64,000 nucleotides of DNA from Clostridia bacterium (GCA_017474045.1 JAFUHX010000057.1:1-64000); one strand, 5' to 3'; positions 18,882 to 27,020 are shown, numbered from the stretch's first letter. The notes: generated by a model not told the origin, from the letters alone. Made by a program: numbers and translations.

Positions 18882-19784
18882 ATGGATATTTTTCAGCCTA
18901 TTTTAAAAATTCTTTGGAAAAACACAGAGAAAATGGATAACAAGCGCATCGCTTCTCAGACCCCGATTGACTCAATTAAAGAAATTTGTGACATCAGCTA
19001 TCTTGAAGACGGAATGAAAGCCCACCTTCTTGACATTTATTATCCTGAAAGTGCTAAAGAAACCGATAAGCTTCCTGTTATTATTGATATACACGGCGGG
19101 GGCTGGATGTATGGCTACAAAGAGATTAACAAATATTTTTGTTTTAAACTGGCCGAAAAAGGCTTTTTGGTCGCTTCAATTAATTACAGACTGGCTGACA
19201 CAGTTTATTTTGATGACCAGATTCGCGACATTTTTTCTGCTTTTCATTGGCTTAAAGAAAACCTTTCTTCCTACCCTGCTGACCTTAACAATGTTTTTCT
19301 TTGCGGCGACAGCGCAGGAGGACATTTTGCCTGCGTTTCTATGGCAACAGAAATCACTCCCGACTATCAGAAGGATTTTGGTGTTACTGCAAGCGGTCTG
19401 AATTTCAAGGCAGTCGGCGCGATTTGTCCTGCCGTTGACCTTGCATCACCTGATATTGCCCTGAACATTCAGCTTAAAATGCTTCTTGGAGAAAAATACA
19501 AACAAAGCAAGCTTTATAAATACATGAACTTTGAAAAAATTGCATCTTATCGCTTGCCACCGTTTTATGTGGTTACTTCTAACGGTGATTTTCTTCAGAA
19601 ACAAGCCTTTAAGCTTTGGGATATTCTTGTTAAATATAATGTTGAATGTGAATTTGAAAACTACCGTGACAAAATCAACGGAAAATATCTTCCTCATGTT
19701 TTCGGTGTTGTTGACCCATATACCGAGCCTGCAGAAAGATTTATTAAAAATATGACAGATTTCTTTAAATCAAAAATTGTTTAA
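18882..19784 (+). CDS. Alpha/beta-hydrolase fold esterase (HSL-like)
   Basis: 300 aa; ATG behind AAGGAG. The oxyanion-hole HGGG is at 71-74, the nucleophile S144 in GDSAGG, a candidate Asp in TSNGDFL, and the His in LPHVF near the C-terminus. No signal peptide, so it acts in the cytoplasm on short acyl or carbohydrate esters; the exact substrate is unknown. It is divergent from the GPH symporter and precedes an aldose epimerase-like gene, which suggests removal of acetyl groups from imported sugars (inference). Confidence 0.85.
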   Translation: MDIFQPILKILWKNTEKMDNKRIASQTPIDSIKEICDISYLEDGMKAHLLDIYYPESAKETDKLPVIIDIHGGGWMYGYKEINKYFCFKLAEKGFLVASINYRLADTVYFDDQIRDIFSAFHWLKENLSSYPADLNNVFLCGDSAGGHFACVSMATEITPDYQKDFGVTASGLNFKAVGAICPAVDLASPDIALNIQLKMLLGEKYKQSKLYKYMNFEKIASYRLPPFYVVTSNGDFLQKQAFKLWDILVKYNVECEFENYRDKINGKYLPHVFGVVDPYTEPAERFIKNMTDFFKSKIV

Positions 19785-19795
19785 CTAACTTAAGT

Positions 19796-19824
19796 TTTGG
19801 GCTGTAATATTTTTACAGTCCAAA
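19796..19824 (+). terminator. Weak hairpin terminator after the esterase gene
   Basis: A 12-bp stem with one G-U pair (19796-19807 with 19813-19824) and no clear U-run. Confidence 0.4.
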
Positions 19825-19885
19825 TTCAAATTGATTTTTATTCAATAAATCGATTTACAATATAAGTATATGAAAGGTGTTAAGT

Positions 19886-20734
19886 ATGAGACACAGCATT
19901 GAAAATGAGCATTTAAAAATTACGGTTAAAGAATTCGGTTGTGAGCTTTCAAGCATTTATTCTAAAAAAACAGGTTTTGAATATCTTTGGCAAGGAGACG
20001 AAAAAATCTGGTCCGGTCAATCACCGGTTCTTTTTCCCATCGTTGGAAGACTTCTTAACGATGAATATTCATTTGACGGAAAAACCTATAAAATGGCTAA
20101 ACACGGCTTTGCAAGAAGATCTGAATGGGAGTTTCTTTCTTCAGACGAAAACAGTATGACCTTTTGTCTGATGGATTCAGAAGAAACAAGGAAGAGCTAT
20201 CCCTTCAGCTTTGAGTTTTATATTACATTCAAGCTTGAGGAAAACAAGCTTTTTGTTCTTCATGAAATCAGGAATACCGGAAAAGAAAAAATGTTTTTTT
20301 CTCTTGGTGCTCACCCGGCGTTTAACTGCCAAATCGGAGACAAGCTGATTTTTGAAAAAGCAGAAACTCTTGACACCTTTAAGATCGACCTTGAAAGATC
20401 TCTCCTTCTTTCTGAAACTGTTTCAGTTTTGAAAAATGAAACAGATCTTGTTATTACCAAAGATATTTTTAACGAAGATGCCTTAATTTTTGAAGGCGTT
20501 AAATCTGAATTTGTTACGCTCAACACCAACGGTCACAGCGTTCGCTTTAATTTAGGTAAAGCTCCCTATTTAGGTATATGGGCAAAGCCCGGTGCACCTT
20601 ATGTTTGCATTGAGCCATGGTTAGGACTCAATGATTCTCCGGTTAAAAAAGATGATTTTTCTCAAAAAACAGGCATTAATTGTCTTCTCGCCGGCGAGAA
20701 ATTCAGCTATTGCTGGTCTGCTGAAATGACATAA
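19886..20734 (+). CDS. Aldose 1-epimerase family protein (LacX-like)
   Basis: 282 aa from the ATG at 19886; GAAAGG lies 8 bases upstream, so the in-frame GTG at 19877 is not needed. It has the galactose-mutarotase-like beta-sandwich signature of the LacX subfamily: LWQGDEKIWSGQSPVLFPIVGR, HGFAR, AHPAFN and CIEPWLGLNDS. These proteins act on the anomeric carbon of hexoses or sugar phosphates. Neighbouring transport and esterase genes suggest a role in sugar use. Confidence 0.85.
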   Translation: MRHSIENEHLKITVKEFGCELSSIYSKKTGFEYLWQGDEKIWSGQSPVLFPIVGRLLNDEYSFDGKTYKMAKHGFARRSEWEFLSSDENSMTFCLMDSEETRKSYPFSFEFYITFKLEENKLFVLHEIRNTGKEKMFFSLGAHPAFNCQIGDKLIFEKAETLDTFKIDLERSLLLSETVSVLKNETDLVITKDIFNEDALIFEGVKSEFVTLNTNGHSVRFNLGKAPYLGIWAKPGAPYVCIEPWLGLNDSPVKKDDFSQKTGINCLLAGEKFSYCWSAEMT

Positions 20735-20741
20735 GAAAACA

Positions 20742-20798
20742 AAACCTCCGACAAGGTAACACAGAAGATGTGTAAACCGCGTCGGAGGTTTATTTTTT
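20742..20798 (+). terminator. Long terminator after the epimerase gene
   Basis: An outer 11-bp perfect stem (20742-20752 with 20781-20791), an inner GGT-ACACA stem, and a T-run from 20790 to 20799. Confidence 0.85.
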
Positions 20799-20824
20799 TA
20801 GCAAACAGTTAAAAAGTATTACGC

Positions 20825-21265
20825 TTACAGCTCAATTCTGACACCGTTTTTCTGAAGAAGGGCAACAAAATCATCTTTGTTTTCATAAGATCTTGAAAAC
20901 TTAAAAACAACATTTCCCTCAACATAAATGTGATAGCGAACCGTGTGACCATAGCGTTGTCTGTGATAAACAGTTTTAAGCATGGTTACCTGGTTAAAAG
21001 AATAGGTTGTTCCTTTAACGCTGAATCCGAAATCTCCATAGTAGAGTATATTGGTTTTTCTCAGATAGATCATATACGCAATACATCCGACAAAAACAAC
21101 AGCCAATAAGCCAATATAGAGCATGATTTCATCATCAAAAATAATTTCGAAATCTCCTCCTGAAACAATAACAGTCAGAAGAAGAAGAAATACCATGGCA
21201 CCAAGGAAAATTGCTGCACTTCTGATAATTGATTTTTTTGAAATTTTAAGTTCTTTTTTTTCCAT
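20825..21265 (-). CDS. Small membrane protein, unknown function
   Basis: 146 aa. A Lys-rich cytoplasmic start, two membrane helices (about 14-34 and 47-68), then a soluble beta-rich tail of about 75 residues that could be a PH-like domain (FSVKGTTYSFNQVTMLKTVY...). I do not recognise a named family with confidence. It is 20 bases downstream of the aconitase X small-subunit gene and may be co-transcribed with it. Confidence 0.65.
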   Translation of the reverse strand: MEKKELKISKKSIIRSAAIFLGAMVFLLLLTVIVSGGDFEIIFDDEIMLYIGLLAVVFVGCIAYMIYLRKTNILYYGDFGFSVKGTTYSFNQVTMLKTVYHRQRYGHTVRYHIYVEGNVVFKFSRSYENKDDFVALLQKNGVRIEL

Positions 21266-21285
21266 TTAAAATCCCCCGAAAATAA

Positions 21286-21729
21286 TCAGTCAACAACAAC
21301 CGTTCCGTCTTCTTTAACTGTTATTTTCATGTCGTCTTTAACATAATTGAGAAATTCATCGCCAAGACAGTCAACTACAGGCATATTAACATCATCAAGC
21401 CATACATCAGCAAGAATAACACCTGAAGCGGCAAGAGAGTCTATATGGTTTGAAAACAGCATGCAAGCCGGCTGCCTTCCCATATCGCAGCAGCAATAAA
21501 TAACAAGACCACCGGTTGTTGAGCCAATTGTCTGGGGAATGCAAAGGGCTTTTCCGTGCATTTGTTTTCCGTAGAGATCAGGATTGTTCTGGTCACCGCA
21601 GGTAGCTTCTTTATCGCCGAACTGAAGTGCCTTCTGGAAAGACGCAAGGGTGTTAAGTCCGCCATGAGAAACGAGAGCCGGAGCTGTTGCAGTACCGGGA
21701 ATAATTACTCTTCCTTTAAACTCTTTCAT
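21286..21729 (-). CDS. Aconitase X, small swivel subunit (DUF126)
   Basis: 147 aa. The swivelling domain of aconitase X enzymes: the GTATAPALVSHGGLN stretch, the QTIGSTTGG phosphate/substrate loop and the terminal ITVKEDGTVVV. Its ATG overlaps the stop of the large-subunit gene (TAATG), so the two are translationally coupled and form one heterodimeric [Fe-S] dehydratase. Confidence 0.88.
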   Translation of the reverse strand: MKEFKGRVIIPGTATAPALVSHGGLNTLASFQKALQFGDKEATCGDQNNPDLYGKQMHGKALCIPQTIGSTTGGLVIYCCCDMGRQPACMLFSNHIDSLAASGVILADVWLDDVNMPVVDCLGDEFLNYVKDDMKITVKEDGTVVVD

Positions 21730-23012
21730 TACTTGCTTCCTCCTTTTGTTATCTGAACAAGAATTTCGTCGTCGGTATAATATCTTGCTGTTGTGTAGGT
21801 TCTCAGCTTATTTGAAGAAGTTATAACAGGCATTTTTCCGCAAAGAGGATTGTTCATATACATAAGCGGGCAAATATAGGATGTTATAACGCCGGTTGCC
21901 TTAAGTCTTGCAGCGTAGGGTGTTTTTTCAAATTCCTTGAGAACTGCAGGAGCCGCTGTGAATACGGTTGGAACAACAACCTTTTTGTTTCCTGAAGCCT
22001 TAAGTCCGGCTTCAACCTTGTCTGTCCAGTCTTTGAGCTGCTGAAGAGACATGTGGGGACATCCCATAAAGCAAAGTTTGGGTTTAGCATCTTTATTTTT
22101 CCAGATTACAGGATAGTTATTTTTCACCTTTTCAAGTTCTGCGTCGTCAATAACATAAACATTTGCATCATCTTTTACGAGAGCCTTACCCTGCTTTTTA
22201 GCTTCAGGAGTCAAGTTTTCAATATGATAAAGACCAACAGCACCGTTTGATGCAGTAGCGGCGCCAAAATCTTTAAGATAGGTACAAGCAGCATCATCAA
22301 GCTCAGTTCCAAGCCACTTATCAAGACCTTCAACATAGGGAACATCTTCCATAACCTTCATTCCGATTGCAGAACCGAGAAGCTGTGCCTCAGGCTTTTT
22401 AGATGTTTCAACTTTAATTATCCAGCTTGCCTTTCTTCCTTCATCAGTAAGAAGTCCGAAATAAGGAACAAAGCCAACAACAGAACCCATAATATCAATT
22501 ATTCCGGAGTTTCTGTTGCATTTTGCGCCTAAAACAGAGTTCGCGTAAACAACAGCAGAAGACTCAGACCAGCTGAGAACATCGCCTTCCTTGGGTTTGT
22601 TTCCAACTTCGTTCATGTAGCAAGTGCAGGTAAAGGCATCTTTTTCCATAAGACCGAGCTTATTAAGCTGGCCTTCATAGAAGTCCTGGCTGTTATACAT
22701 GATTTTTTTGAAGATAAGATTCTGAATAAAATTGGAAGGTACGTTTTTATCTAAAGGACGGGGATCACACGAAAATTTTTGTTTTGAAATTGCTCCGGCG
22801 TTTATAAGTTTATCCATAAGCTCATAAACGGGTTTCAAAGAACCAAGTCCGAAAGATGTTACAAGGTGGTTATATTCACTTGTAACGGGAACCATTTTTT
22901 CGGCACCGAAGGTTTCTCCATACATAACCAAGGTTTTCATAACCTTAGCAAGAACTTCGCCCTTTTCACCGTTTAAAATGGCTTGTTGTTCATCGGTTAA
23001 AATCATTGACAT
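21729..23012 (-). CDS. Aconitase X catalytic subunit (DUF521)
   Basis: 427 aa; ATG behind TAGGAGG. The N-terminal LTDEQQAILNGEKGE and the GETFGAEKMVPVTS stretch are diagnostic of the AcnX large subunit. Cysteines able to hold the Fe-S cluster lie in CTCYMNE..., LCFMGCPHMS and ICPLMYMNNPLCG. Bacterial AcnX enzymes characterised so far dehydrate cis-3-hydroxy-L-proline; archaeal ones dehydrate phosphomevalonate. The heterodimeric form seen here fits both groups, and no proline or mevalonate genes lie next to it, so the substrate stays open. Confidence 0.88.
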   Translation of the reverse strand: MSMILTDEQQAILNGEKGEVLAKVMKTLVMYGETFGAEKMVPVTSEYNHLVTSFGLGSLKPVYELMDKLINAGAISKQKFSCDPRPLDKNVPSNFIQNLIFKKIMYNSQDFYEGQLNKLGLMEKDAFTCTCYMNEVGNKPKEGDVLSWSESSAVVYANSVLGAKCNRNSGIIDIMGSVVGFVPYFGLLTDEGRKASWIIKVETSKKPEAQLLGSAIGMKVMEDVPYVEGLDKWLGTELDDAACTYLKDFGAATASNGAVGLYHIENLTPEAKKQGKALVKDDANVYVIDDAELEKVKNNYPVIWKNKDAKPKLCFMGCPHMSLQQLKDWTDKVEAGLKASGNKKVVVPTVFTAAPAVLKEFEKTPYAARLKATGVITSYICPLMYMNNPLCGKMPVITSSNKLRTYTTARYYTDDEILVQITKGGSK

Positions 23013-23075
23013 TTGTTTTCCTCCTATTATTGTTTATCTCCTGTGAATAAGGTTAAAATAAACATTCACACTATT

Positions 23076-23104
23076 AGATTACACCTAAAAGCAATTTGTG
23101 TCAA
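23076..23104 (-). promoter_or_regulatory. Promoter of the aconitase X operon
   Basis: Minus strand: TTGACA (23104-23099), 17-base spacer, TAATCT (23081-23076) with a TG one base upstream (extended -10). Confidence 0.5.
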
Positions 23105-23135
23105 GAAGAAAAACCTTTGTAAATTAATATATAAG

Positions 23136-23181
23136 AAAAAAGGAAGACTCATCTCCTAAAAGACACAAATCTTCCTTTTTT
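23136..23181 (-). terminator. Terminator of the small leftward gene at 23188-23349
   Basis: A 12-bp A/T-flanked stem (23136-23147 with 23170-23181) that reads into a U-run on the minus strand. Confidence 0.7.
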
Positions 23182-23187
23182 AAAATG

Positions 23188-23349
23188 TTATTTTTCGTCT
23201 GCCGCTTTAATTATATCAGCGGCAATATCGTCAAGTTCTTTTACACTATTGAATTTCACACCGCTTTGCATAATTGATTCCTGAACAAAAGACGGCAAGG
23301 TTTTAAATTTTTCTCTTATTTCGGGAGAAAAAGCGTTTTGGTCTGACAT
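23188..23349 (-). CDS. Small conserved-looking protein, unknown function
   Basis: 53 aa from the ATG at 23349, 9 bases after GGAGG; an ATG two codons earlier is too close to it. Acidic, helical and soluble (SPEIREKFKTLPSFVQESIMQSG...). Small proteins of this pattern occur in related clostridia as far as I recall, but I can assign no function. It has its own terminator. Confidence 0.6.
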   Translation of the reverse strand: MSDQNAFSPEIREKFKTLPSFVQESIMQSGVKFNSVKELDDIAADIIKAADEK

Positions 23350-23416
23350 TTTCATGCACCTCCATAATTTTATATTTATCTTTTGCATATTATTTAAAAT
23401 TATGCAAAAAAACTGC

Positions 23417-23445
23417 TTGACAAGTTCGTTTAATTATGATAAGAT
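23417..23445 (+). promoter_or_regulatory. Promoter of the tRNA-Ala gene
   Basis: TTGACA (23417-23422), 17-base spacer, TAAGAT (23440-23445); 12 bases ahead of the tRNA. Confidence 0.65.
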
Positions 23446-23457
23446 ATCAAAGCACTT

Positions 23458-23533
<76 letters not shown>

Positions 23534-23566
23534 TTTGCGGAGTTATCTGTATGATCCGCCTCGGCC

Positions 23567-23598
23567 ATCCCTGCCGTGTAAAAATTAGGGATTTTTTT
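23567..23598 (+). terminator. Terminator after tRNA-Ala
   Basis: A 6-bp stem (23567-23572 with 23587-23592) followed by seven T. Confidence 0.6.
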
Positions 23599-23625
23599 AT
23601 TACAAAAACCCCATTCGTATGTAAT

Positions 23626-23768
23626 GGAATTGGCAGCTTTGAGCTTGACCGCGTCCTGTGGACGATTGAGGGAAAGCGAAAAGGCGCAGCGGTCGAAATT
23701 CAGCGATGCGAACAGCGAGCTTCGAATTTCGGGCACCGCAAGAGTCTCGCGGAAGCGCGGCTGCCAAT
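23626..23768. repeat. Structured tRNA-flanking element with tRNA-Leu-derived arms
   Basis: A 9-bp perfect outer inverted repeat (23629-23637 with 23760-23768) closes about 140 bases that fold further: a CCGCG/CGCGG pair, a GTCC-tgt-GGAC hairpin, and a GCGGT...ACCGC plus CGAAATTC...GAATTTCG stem. The left arm (23626-23636) is identical over 11 bases to the D-arm region of tRNA-Leu at 23801-23811; the right arm is its inverted copy. It resembles in design the element at 54478-54613. It has no convincing gene. Confidence 0.6.
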
Positions 23769-23789
23769 ATAAAAAATATAATTTAATAT

Positions 23790-23877
23790 GCGGATGTGGC
23801 GGAATTGGCAGACGCGCTGGATTCAGGTTCCAGTGAAAGTTAATTTCATGTGGGTTCAAGTCCCATCGTCCGCACCA
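23790..23877 (+). tRNA. tRNA-Leu(CAG)
   Basis: Class II tRNA with a long variable arm: acceptor GCGGATG/CGTCCGC, anticodon stem CTGGA/TCCAG around TTCAGGT (anticodon CAG), T-loop TTCAAGT, and encoded CCA. Confidence 0.95.
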
Positions 23878-23921
23878 AAAAAGAAGTAACTTTTGATAAA
23901 CAAAAGTTACTTCTTTTTTTA
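23877..23921 (+). terminator. Terminator after tRNA-Leu
   Basis: A 19-bp perfect stem (23877-23895 with 23901-23919) ending in a T-run. Confidence 0.9.
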
Positions 23922-23922
23922 T

Positions 23923-24040
23923 CCAAGCCGCAGGCTTGGCATATCATCACGCGTCAGCGTGTATATCATCGCCGTAGGCGCATATCATCAGCCGAAGGCT
24001 GTATTACCTTAGACTTGATGAGATACAATGCTTCGCCTTG
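23923..24040. repeat. Hairpin array A: short palindromes with YATATCAT linkers
   Basis: Successive perfect hairpins with different stems: CCAAGCC-gca-GGCTTGG (23923-23939), CACGC-gtca-GCGTG (23948-23961), CGCC-gta-GGCG (23970-23980), CAGCC-gaa-GGCTG (23989-24001). The linkers are catatcat, tatatcat and catatcat. After a short gap the linker appears inverted (ATGAGATA, 24018-24025) and a last near-palindrome follows (CAATGC-ttc-GCCTTG, 24026-24040), which runs into a -35 box. The first two stems recur in array B at 53.4 kb. Confidence 0.8.
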
Positions 24041-24066
24041 ATTGCTTTATAGAATTATGGTATAAT
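24038..24066 (+). promoter_or_regulatory. Promoter of the EamA gene
   Basis: TTGATT (24038-24043), 17-base spacer, TATAAT (24061-24066). The -35 overlaps the last hairpin of array A. Confidence 0.6.
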
Positions 24067-24103
24067 CTATTAAACTAACTTGAATTTGTGGAGGTAAAAT
24101 TGT

Positions 24104-24517
24104 ATGTGGTTTATATTCGCATTACTGTCTGCAATATTTGCAGCACTTACCTCTATACTGGCGAAGGTCGGCGTAGAAGGAGTCAACTCAAATCTTGCAA
24201 CTGCAATCAGAACTGTTGTAGTAATAGTTATGGCTTGGGGAATGGTTTTCCTCACGAATGCACAAAACGGAATTAGTGAAATAAGCAAAAAGAGTTGGCT
24301 GTTTCTGATTTTATCGGGATTTGCAACAGGCGCCTCATGGCTTTGCTATTACAAGGCGTTACAGTTAGGTGATGCATCAAAGGTTGTTCCTGTTGATAAA
24401 TTAAGTGTTGTAATAACATCGGTTTTAGCTTTTGTATTTCTACACGAACAGTTTACAACCAAATCATTGATTGGGTGTATATTTATCGGCATTGGTACTT
24501 TGGTAATGGTTCTGTGA
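24104..24517 (+). CDS. EamA-domain membrane transporter, single-repeat form
   Basis: 137 aa; ATG behind GGAGG. Four or five membrane helices making one EamA (drug/metabolite transporter) repeat: FALLSAIFAALTSILAKVGVEG at the start, YYKALQLGDASKVVPVDKLS in the middle and FIGIGTLVMVL at the end. Full-length DMT carriers have two repeats, so this short form must dimerise. Codon use (more ATA, TTA and TTG) differs from the flanking core genes, suggesting it came in with the island at 24.0-27.2 kb. Confidence 0.8.
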   Translation: MWFIFALLSAIFAALTSILAKVGVEGVNSNLATAIRTVVVIVMAWGMVFLTNAQNGISEISKKSWLFLILSGFATGASWLCYYKALQLGDASKVVPVDKLSVVITSVLAFVFLHEQFTTKSLIGCIFIGIGTLVMVL

Positions 24518-24524
24518 GGGTTGC

Positions 24525-24764
24525 ATGGCTATTGATTCAGTTCCCGATTTTATACCTGTTCTCGGTTTTTTAGACGATGTTATAATACTTCCTGCGTTGA
24601 TAACTTTGACATTGAAGCTGATTCCGAAATCGGTGTTTGCGGAATGTCAGGCACAATCTGAAGGTATGTGGCAAAACGGTAAACCTAAAAAATGGTATTA
24701 TGCGATACCTTTTGTTTTGATTTGGGTGGCTGTAATTACATTAATTGTCATAGCTTTTATTTAA
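24525..24764 (+). CDS. Short DUF1232-like membrane protein
   Basis: 79 aa, starting 7 bases after the EamA stop with GAGGG ahead of the ATG. The PDFIPVLGFLDDVIILPAL segment matches the core of DUF1232 (YkvA-type), and a membrane helix follows at the C-terminus. The family usually has more residues before this core, so the gene may be 5'-truncated. Function unknown. Confidence 0.5.
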   Translation: MAIDSVPDFIPVLGFLDDVIILPALITLTLKLIPKSVFAECQAQSEGMWQNGKPKKWYYAIPFVLIWVAVITLIVIAFI

Positions 24765-24864
24765 GTTATGGAAAAACAAATTCCGATTTATCGAACAGCG
24801 CAGTTACCCACCTAATCACTTTTCTTTCCCTACTTACATACCGTTATACTGCTCTTTCGCAGAA

Positions 24865-24902
24865 AAAAAACACCTTTTATCCGTAGATAAAAGGTGTTTT
24901 TT
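24865..24902 (+). terminator. Terminator after the EamA/DUF1232 pair
   Basis: A 17-bp perfect stem (24865-24881 with 24886-24902) with a T-run. The 100 bases before it show nothing. Confidence 0.85.
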
Positions 24903-24989
24903 TCAACTAAATCTACTTTTCTTGAGCAAGATCAGTTGCATGTCAAAATACGGCTTCTTCGGAAGAAGAAAATAAATATTATTATGCTA

Positions 24990-25036
24990 TTGACAAATGT
25001 AATCAGTTATGCTACTTTATACATAGAGCTTCTATG
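24990..25036 (+). promoter_or_regulatory. Promoter and candidate operator of the padR gene
   Basis: TTGACA (24990-24995), 17-base spacer, a weak -10 TACTTT (25013-25018), then directly the palindrome CATAGA-GCT-TCTATG (25022-25036) over the expected start site. PadR repressors commonly repress themselves, so this is the likely binding site. Confidence 0.5.
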
Positions 25037-25074
25037 CATAGCAGTTCTACACATTTTTTTAGGGAGGATTATCT

Positions 25075-25419
25075 ATGAACATAAAAAAAGAATTGACTAA
25101 AGGCAGCAGCGCAATGTTGGTTTTATCCGTACTTGAAAAAGAAGAGCTTTACGGTTACATGATAATTAAACGTATTGCAGAAAAAAGCGATAATACTTTT
25201 ATGTTTAAAGAAGGAACACTTTATCCTATTCTTCATAATTTTGAAGCTAACGGTTATGTTAAATCTTATTGGGTTGAGGCGGATGGAAGAAACCGCAAAT
25301 ATTACAAAATTACAAAAAAAGGACTGAAGGTTTTGGCAGAAACTAAAGAAGAATGGCAAGCTTATACTATGGCTGTCGGAAAGGTAATAGACGTAAATCC
25401 GGCATCCGTTTTCGCTTGA
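25075..25419 (+). CDS. PadR family transcriptional regulator
   Basis: 114 aa; GGGAGG ahead of the ATG. The winged-helix signature is clear: LSVLEKEELYGYMIIKRIAE, FKEGTLYPILHNFEANGYVKS and the wing GRNRKYYKITKKG. The C-terminal helix is short (PadR-s2 type). It pairs with the HAAS-domain membrane protein 13 bases downstream, a common two-gene module in Firmicutes in which PadR represses the membrane protein gene. The palindrome at 25022-25036 is its probable operator. Confidence 0.92.
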   Translation: MNIKKELTKGSSAMLVLSVLEKEELYGYMIIKRIAEKSDNTFMFKEGTLYPILHNFEANGYVKSYWVEADGRNRKYYKITKKGLKVLAETKEEWQAYTMAVGKVIDVNPASVFA

Positions 25420-25432
25420 ACGGGGTGAAGAT

Positions 25433-26911
25433 ATGAATAAAATTTCTGATTTTATTGATGAGTTTGTTCCCAAAAACCTATCAAAAAAAAGACGCTTATT
25501 GCTGATAAGAGAACTGGAAAATCATCTGTTTGAAAAAATCGATTTTTACAAGGAAATAGGCTATGGTGATGAAGACAGCAAAGAAAAAGCCATAGCTGAT
25601 TTCGGCACCGACGAGGATATGAAAAAGAGTATATTTAATGAATTCGAAGAGCTTTACTCGGAAAAAAGATTTTTAGCTATACTCAGTCTTTTTGGGATAT
25701 TATTAATGAATTATCTTTGTTTTCCTTTAGACATCTGGGTAACTTCCGCTGATTTTAATGATGATCCTACACCACTGAGTTCATTAATAAGCTTTGGCAT
25801 GATTTTGGCTGTTTGTGGGCTGATAACTTTTGCAAGAGTGAAAAAATACCGTAAAATGCTTGTTTCAATAGGCGTTGCTAATTTTGTCATAGGCGGAGTT
25901 TTCTTGCTTAATTTTTATTCGCAGTGTGCCGTTTACTCAATAGCACACAATTTAGTTTATCTTATAGATGTTTTTACACCCGCTTCCATAGGTGATTATA
26001 TCGTTTACGGGGATTATAATGTTGTTCCTTTGGTTGTTTGGGAAGCAATTCCGTTTATTTTTGCTATTTATTGCTTCATAGAAGCTGTAAAAATAAAAAG
26101 AGGGTCAGCTAAAAATATTATAAATCCAAAGAAAAAGATTATAATATTCTCCGTAGTATTCTCAATGGTTGCAATTCTTACAAGCGCATTATTACCTAAA
26201 GGTCTCGCTTATAATAATGATTATAAGGTTTGGTTTAATGAATACAATAATTACATAAGTGATGAAAGTGAAACCATGTTTGACAACATTTCAGTTGGTG
26301 ATTCTTATTATAATGTAAGCAATATGCTGATTTCGCAGGGCTACACAACAGCAAAAGCTTATGAAGAAACATTAGATAGGATTGAGCTTAAGCAGTTCAG
26401 AAACAGCTATGAAAAATTTAACTTTGCTGACGGATATGAGGTTTGGTTTAAAATCGAAAACAGACCCATAGGTAACGGATTTGTGGGTATAAAACAAGAG
26501 AACGGAATAATTATTGCAAAAGGTATAGGCAATTTAGAAGAAACGATGTATGACGATGAGAATAATTTCGGCTATTCAGAATTTGAGTTCAACCACAACA
26601 TGCATTCGATGACGGATTATTTCAGAAGCTTAGAAAAAGGCAATTCAGAAGCTGAAATAATGAATAGGTTTGATGTAGATTTAGGCTCTGTATATTCAAA
26701 AAGATTTTCAATAGAAAACGAAGTTGAAAAGCATTATTACAGGCTTTATTGCTACGGTATAGTTAATCCGCAGGAGAAGAATTGGTACGAAAAAAGAGAT
26801 AACAGATATATCGAACTTACATTCGAAAACGGTACGCTAAAAAGCGCAATTATGTATGACAAAATATATCTTGATAAAAAATCTAAGATCATCTTTGAAG
26901 CTGTTGAATAA
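25433..26911 (+). CDS. HAAS-domain membrane protein with a periplasmic-side beta domain
   Basis: 492 aa. Residues 1 to about 75 form a HAAS-like helical domain (NKISDFIDEFV..., RELENHLFEKIDFYKEIGYG), the usual partner of PadR regulators. About five membrane helices follow (about 85-250). The last 230 residues are extracytoplasmic and show two units that start with a GDS/GNS turn (ISVGDSYYNVSNMLISQGY; LEKGNSEAEIMNRFDVDLG), reminiscent of SmpA/BLIP-type repeats. Function unknown. Codon use is AT-shifted relative to core genes. Confidence 0.75.
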   Translation: MNKISDFIDEFVPKNLSKKRRLLLIRELENHLFEKIDFYKEIGYGDEDSKEKAIADFGTDEDMKKSIFNEFEELYSEKRFLAILSLFGILLMNYLCFPLDIWVTSADFNDDPTPLSSLISFGMILAVCGLITFARVKKYRKMLVSIGVANFVIGGVFLLNFYSQCAVYSIAHNLVYLIDVFTPASIGDYIVYGDYNVVPLVVWEAIPFIFAIYCFIEAVKIKRGSAKNIINPKKKIIIFSVVFSMVAILTSALLPKGLAYNNDYKVWFNEYNNYISDESETMFDNISVGDSYYNVSNMLISQGYTTAKAYEETLDRIELKQFRNSYEKFNFADGYEVWFKIENRPIGNGFVGIKQENGIIIAKGIGNLEETMYDDENNFGYSEFEFNHNMHSMTDYFRSLEKGNSEAEIMNRFDVDLGSVYSKRFSIENEVEKHYYRLYCYGIVNPQEKNWYEKRDNRYIELTFENGTLKSAIMYDKIYLDKKSKIIFEAVE

Positions 26912-27020
26912 ATTCAGTTTTACGGCTATAACATTATTAATTCAAAATTAAGCGATTTTAATTGACTATTCGGAAATTTACAGGTATTATTTGAACATAA
27001 ACAAATGAAGGAGCAGTTTT

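Noticed and set aside
24525..24764. C-terminal part of the EamA protein after a frameshift
   Set aside because: The sequence matches the DUF1232 core and not a second EamA repeat, and it has its own ATG with GAGGG.
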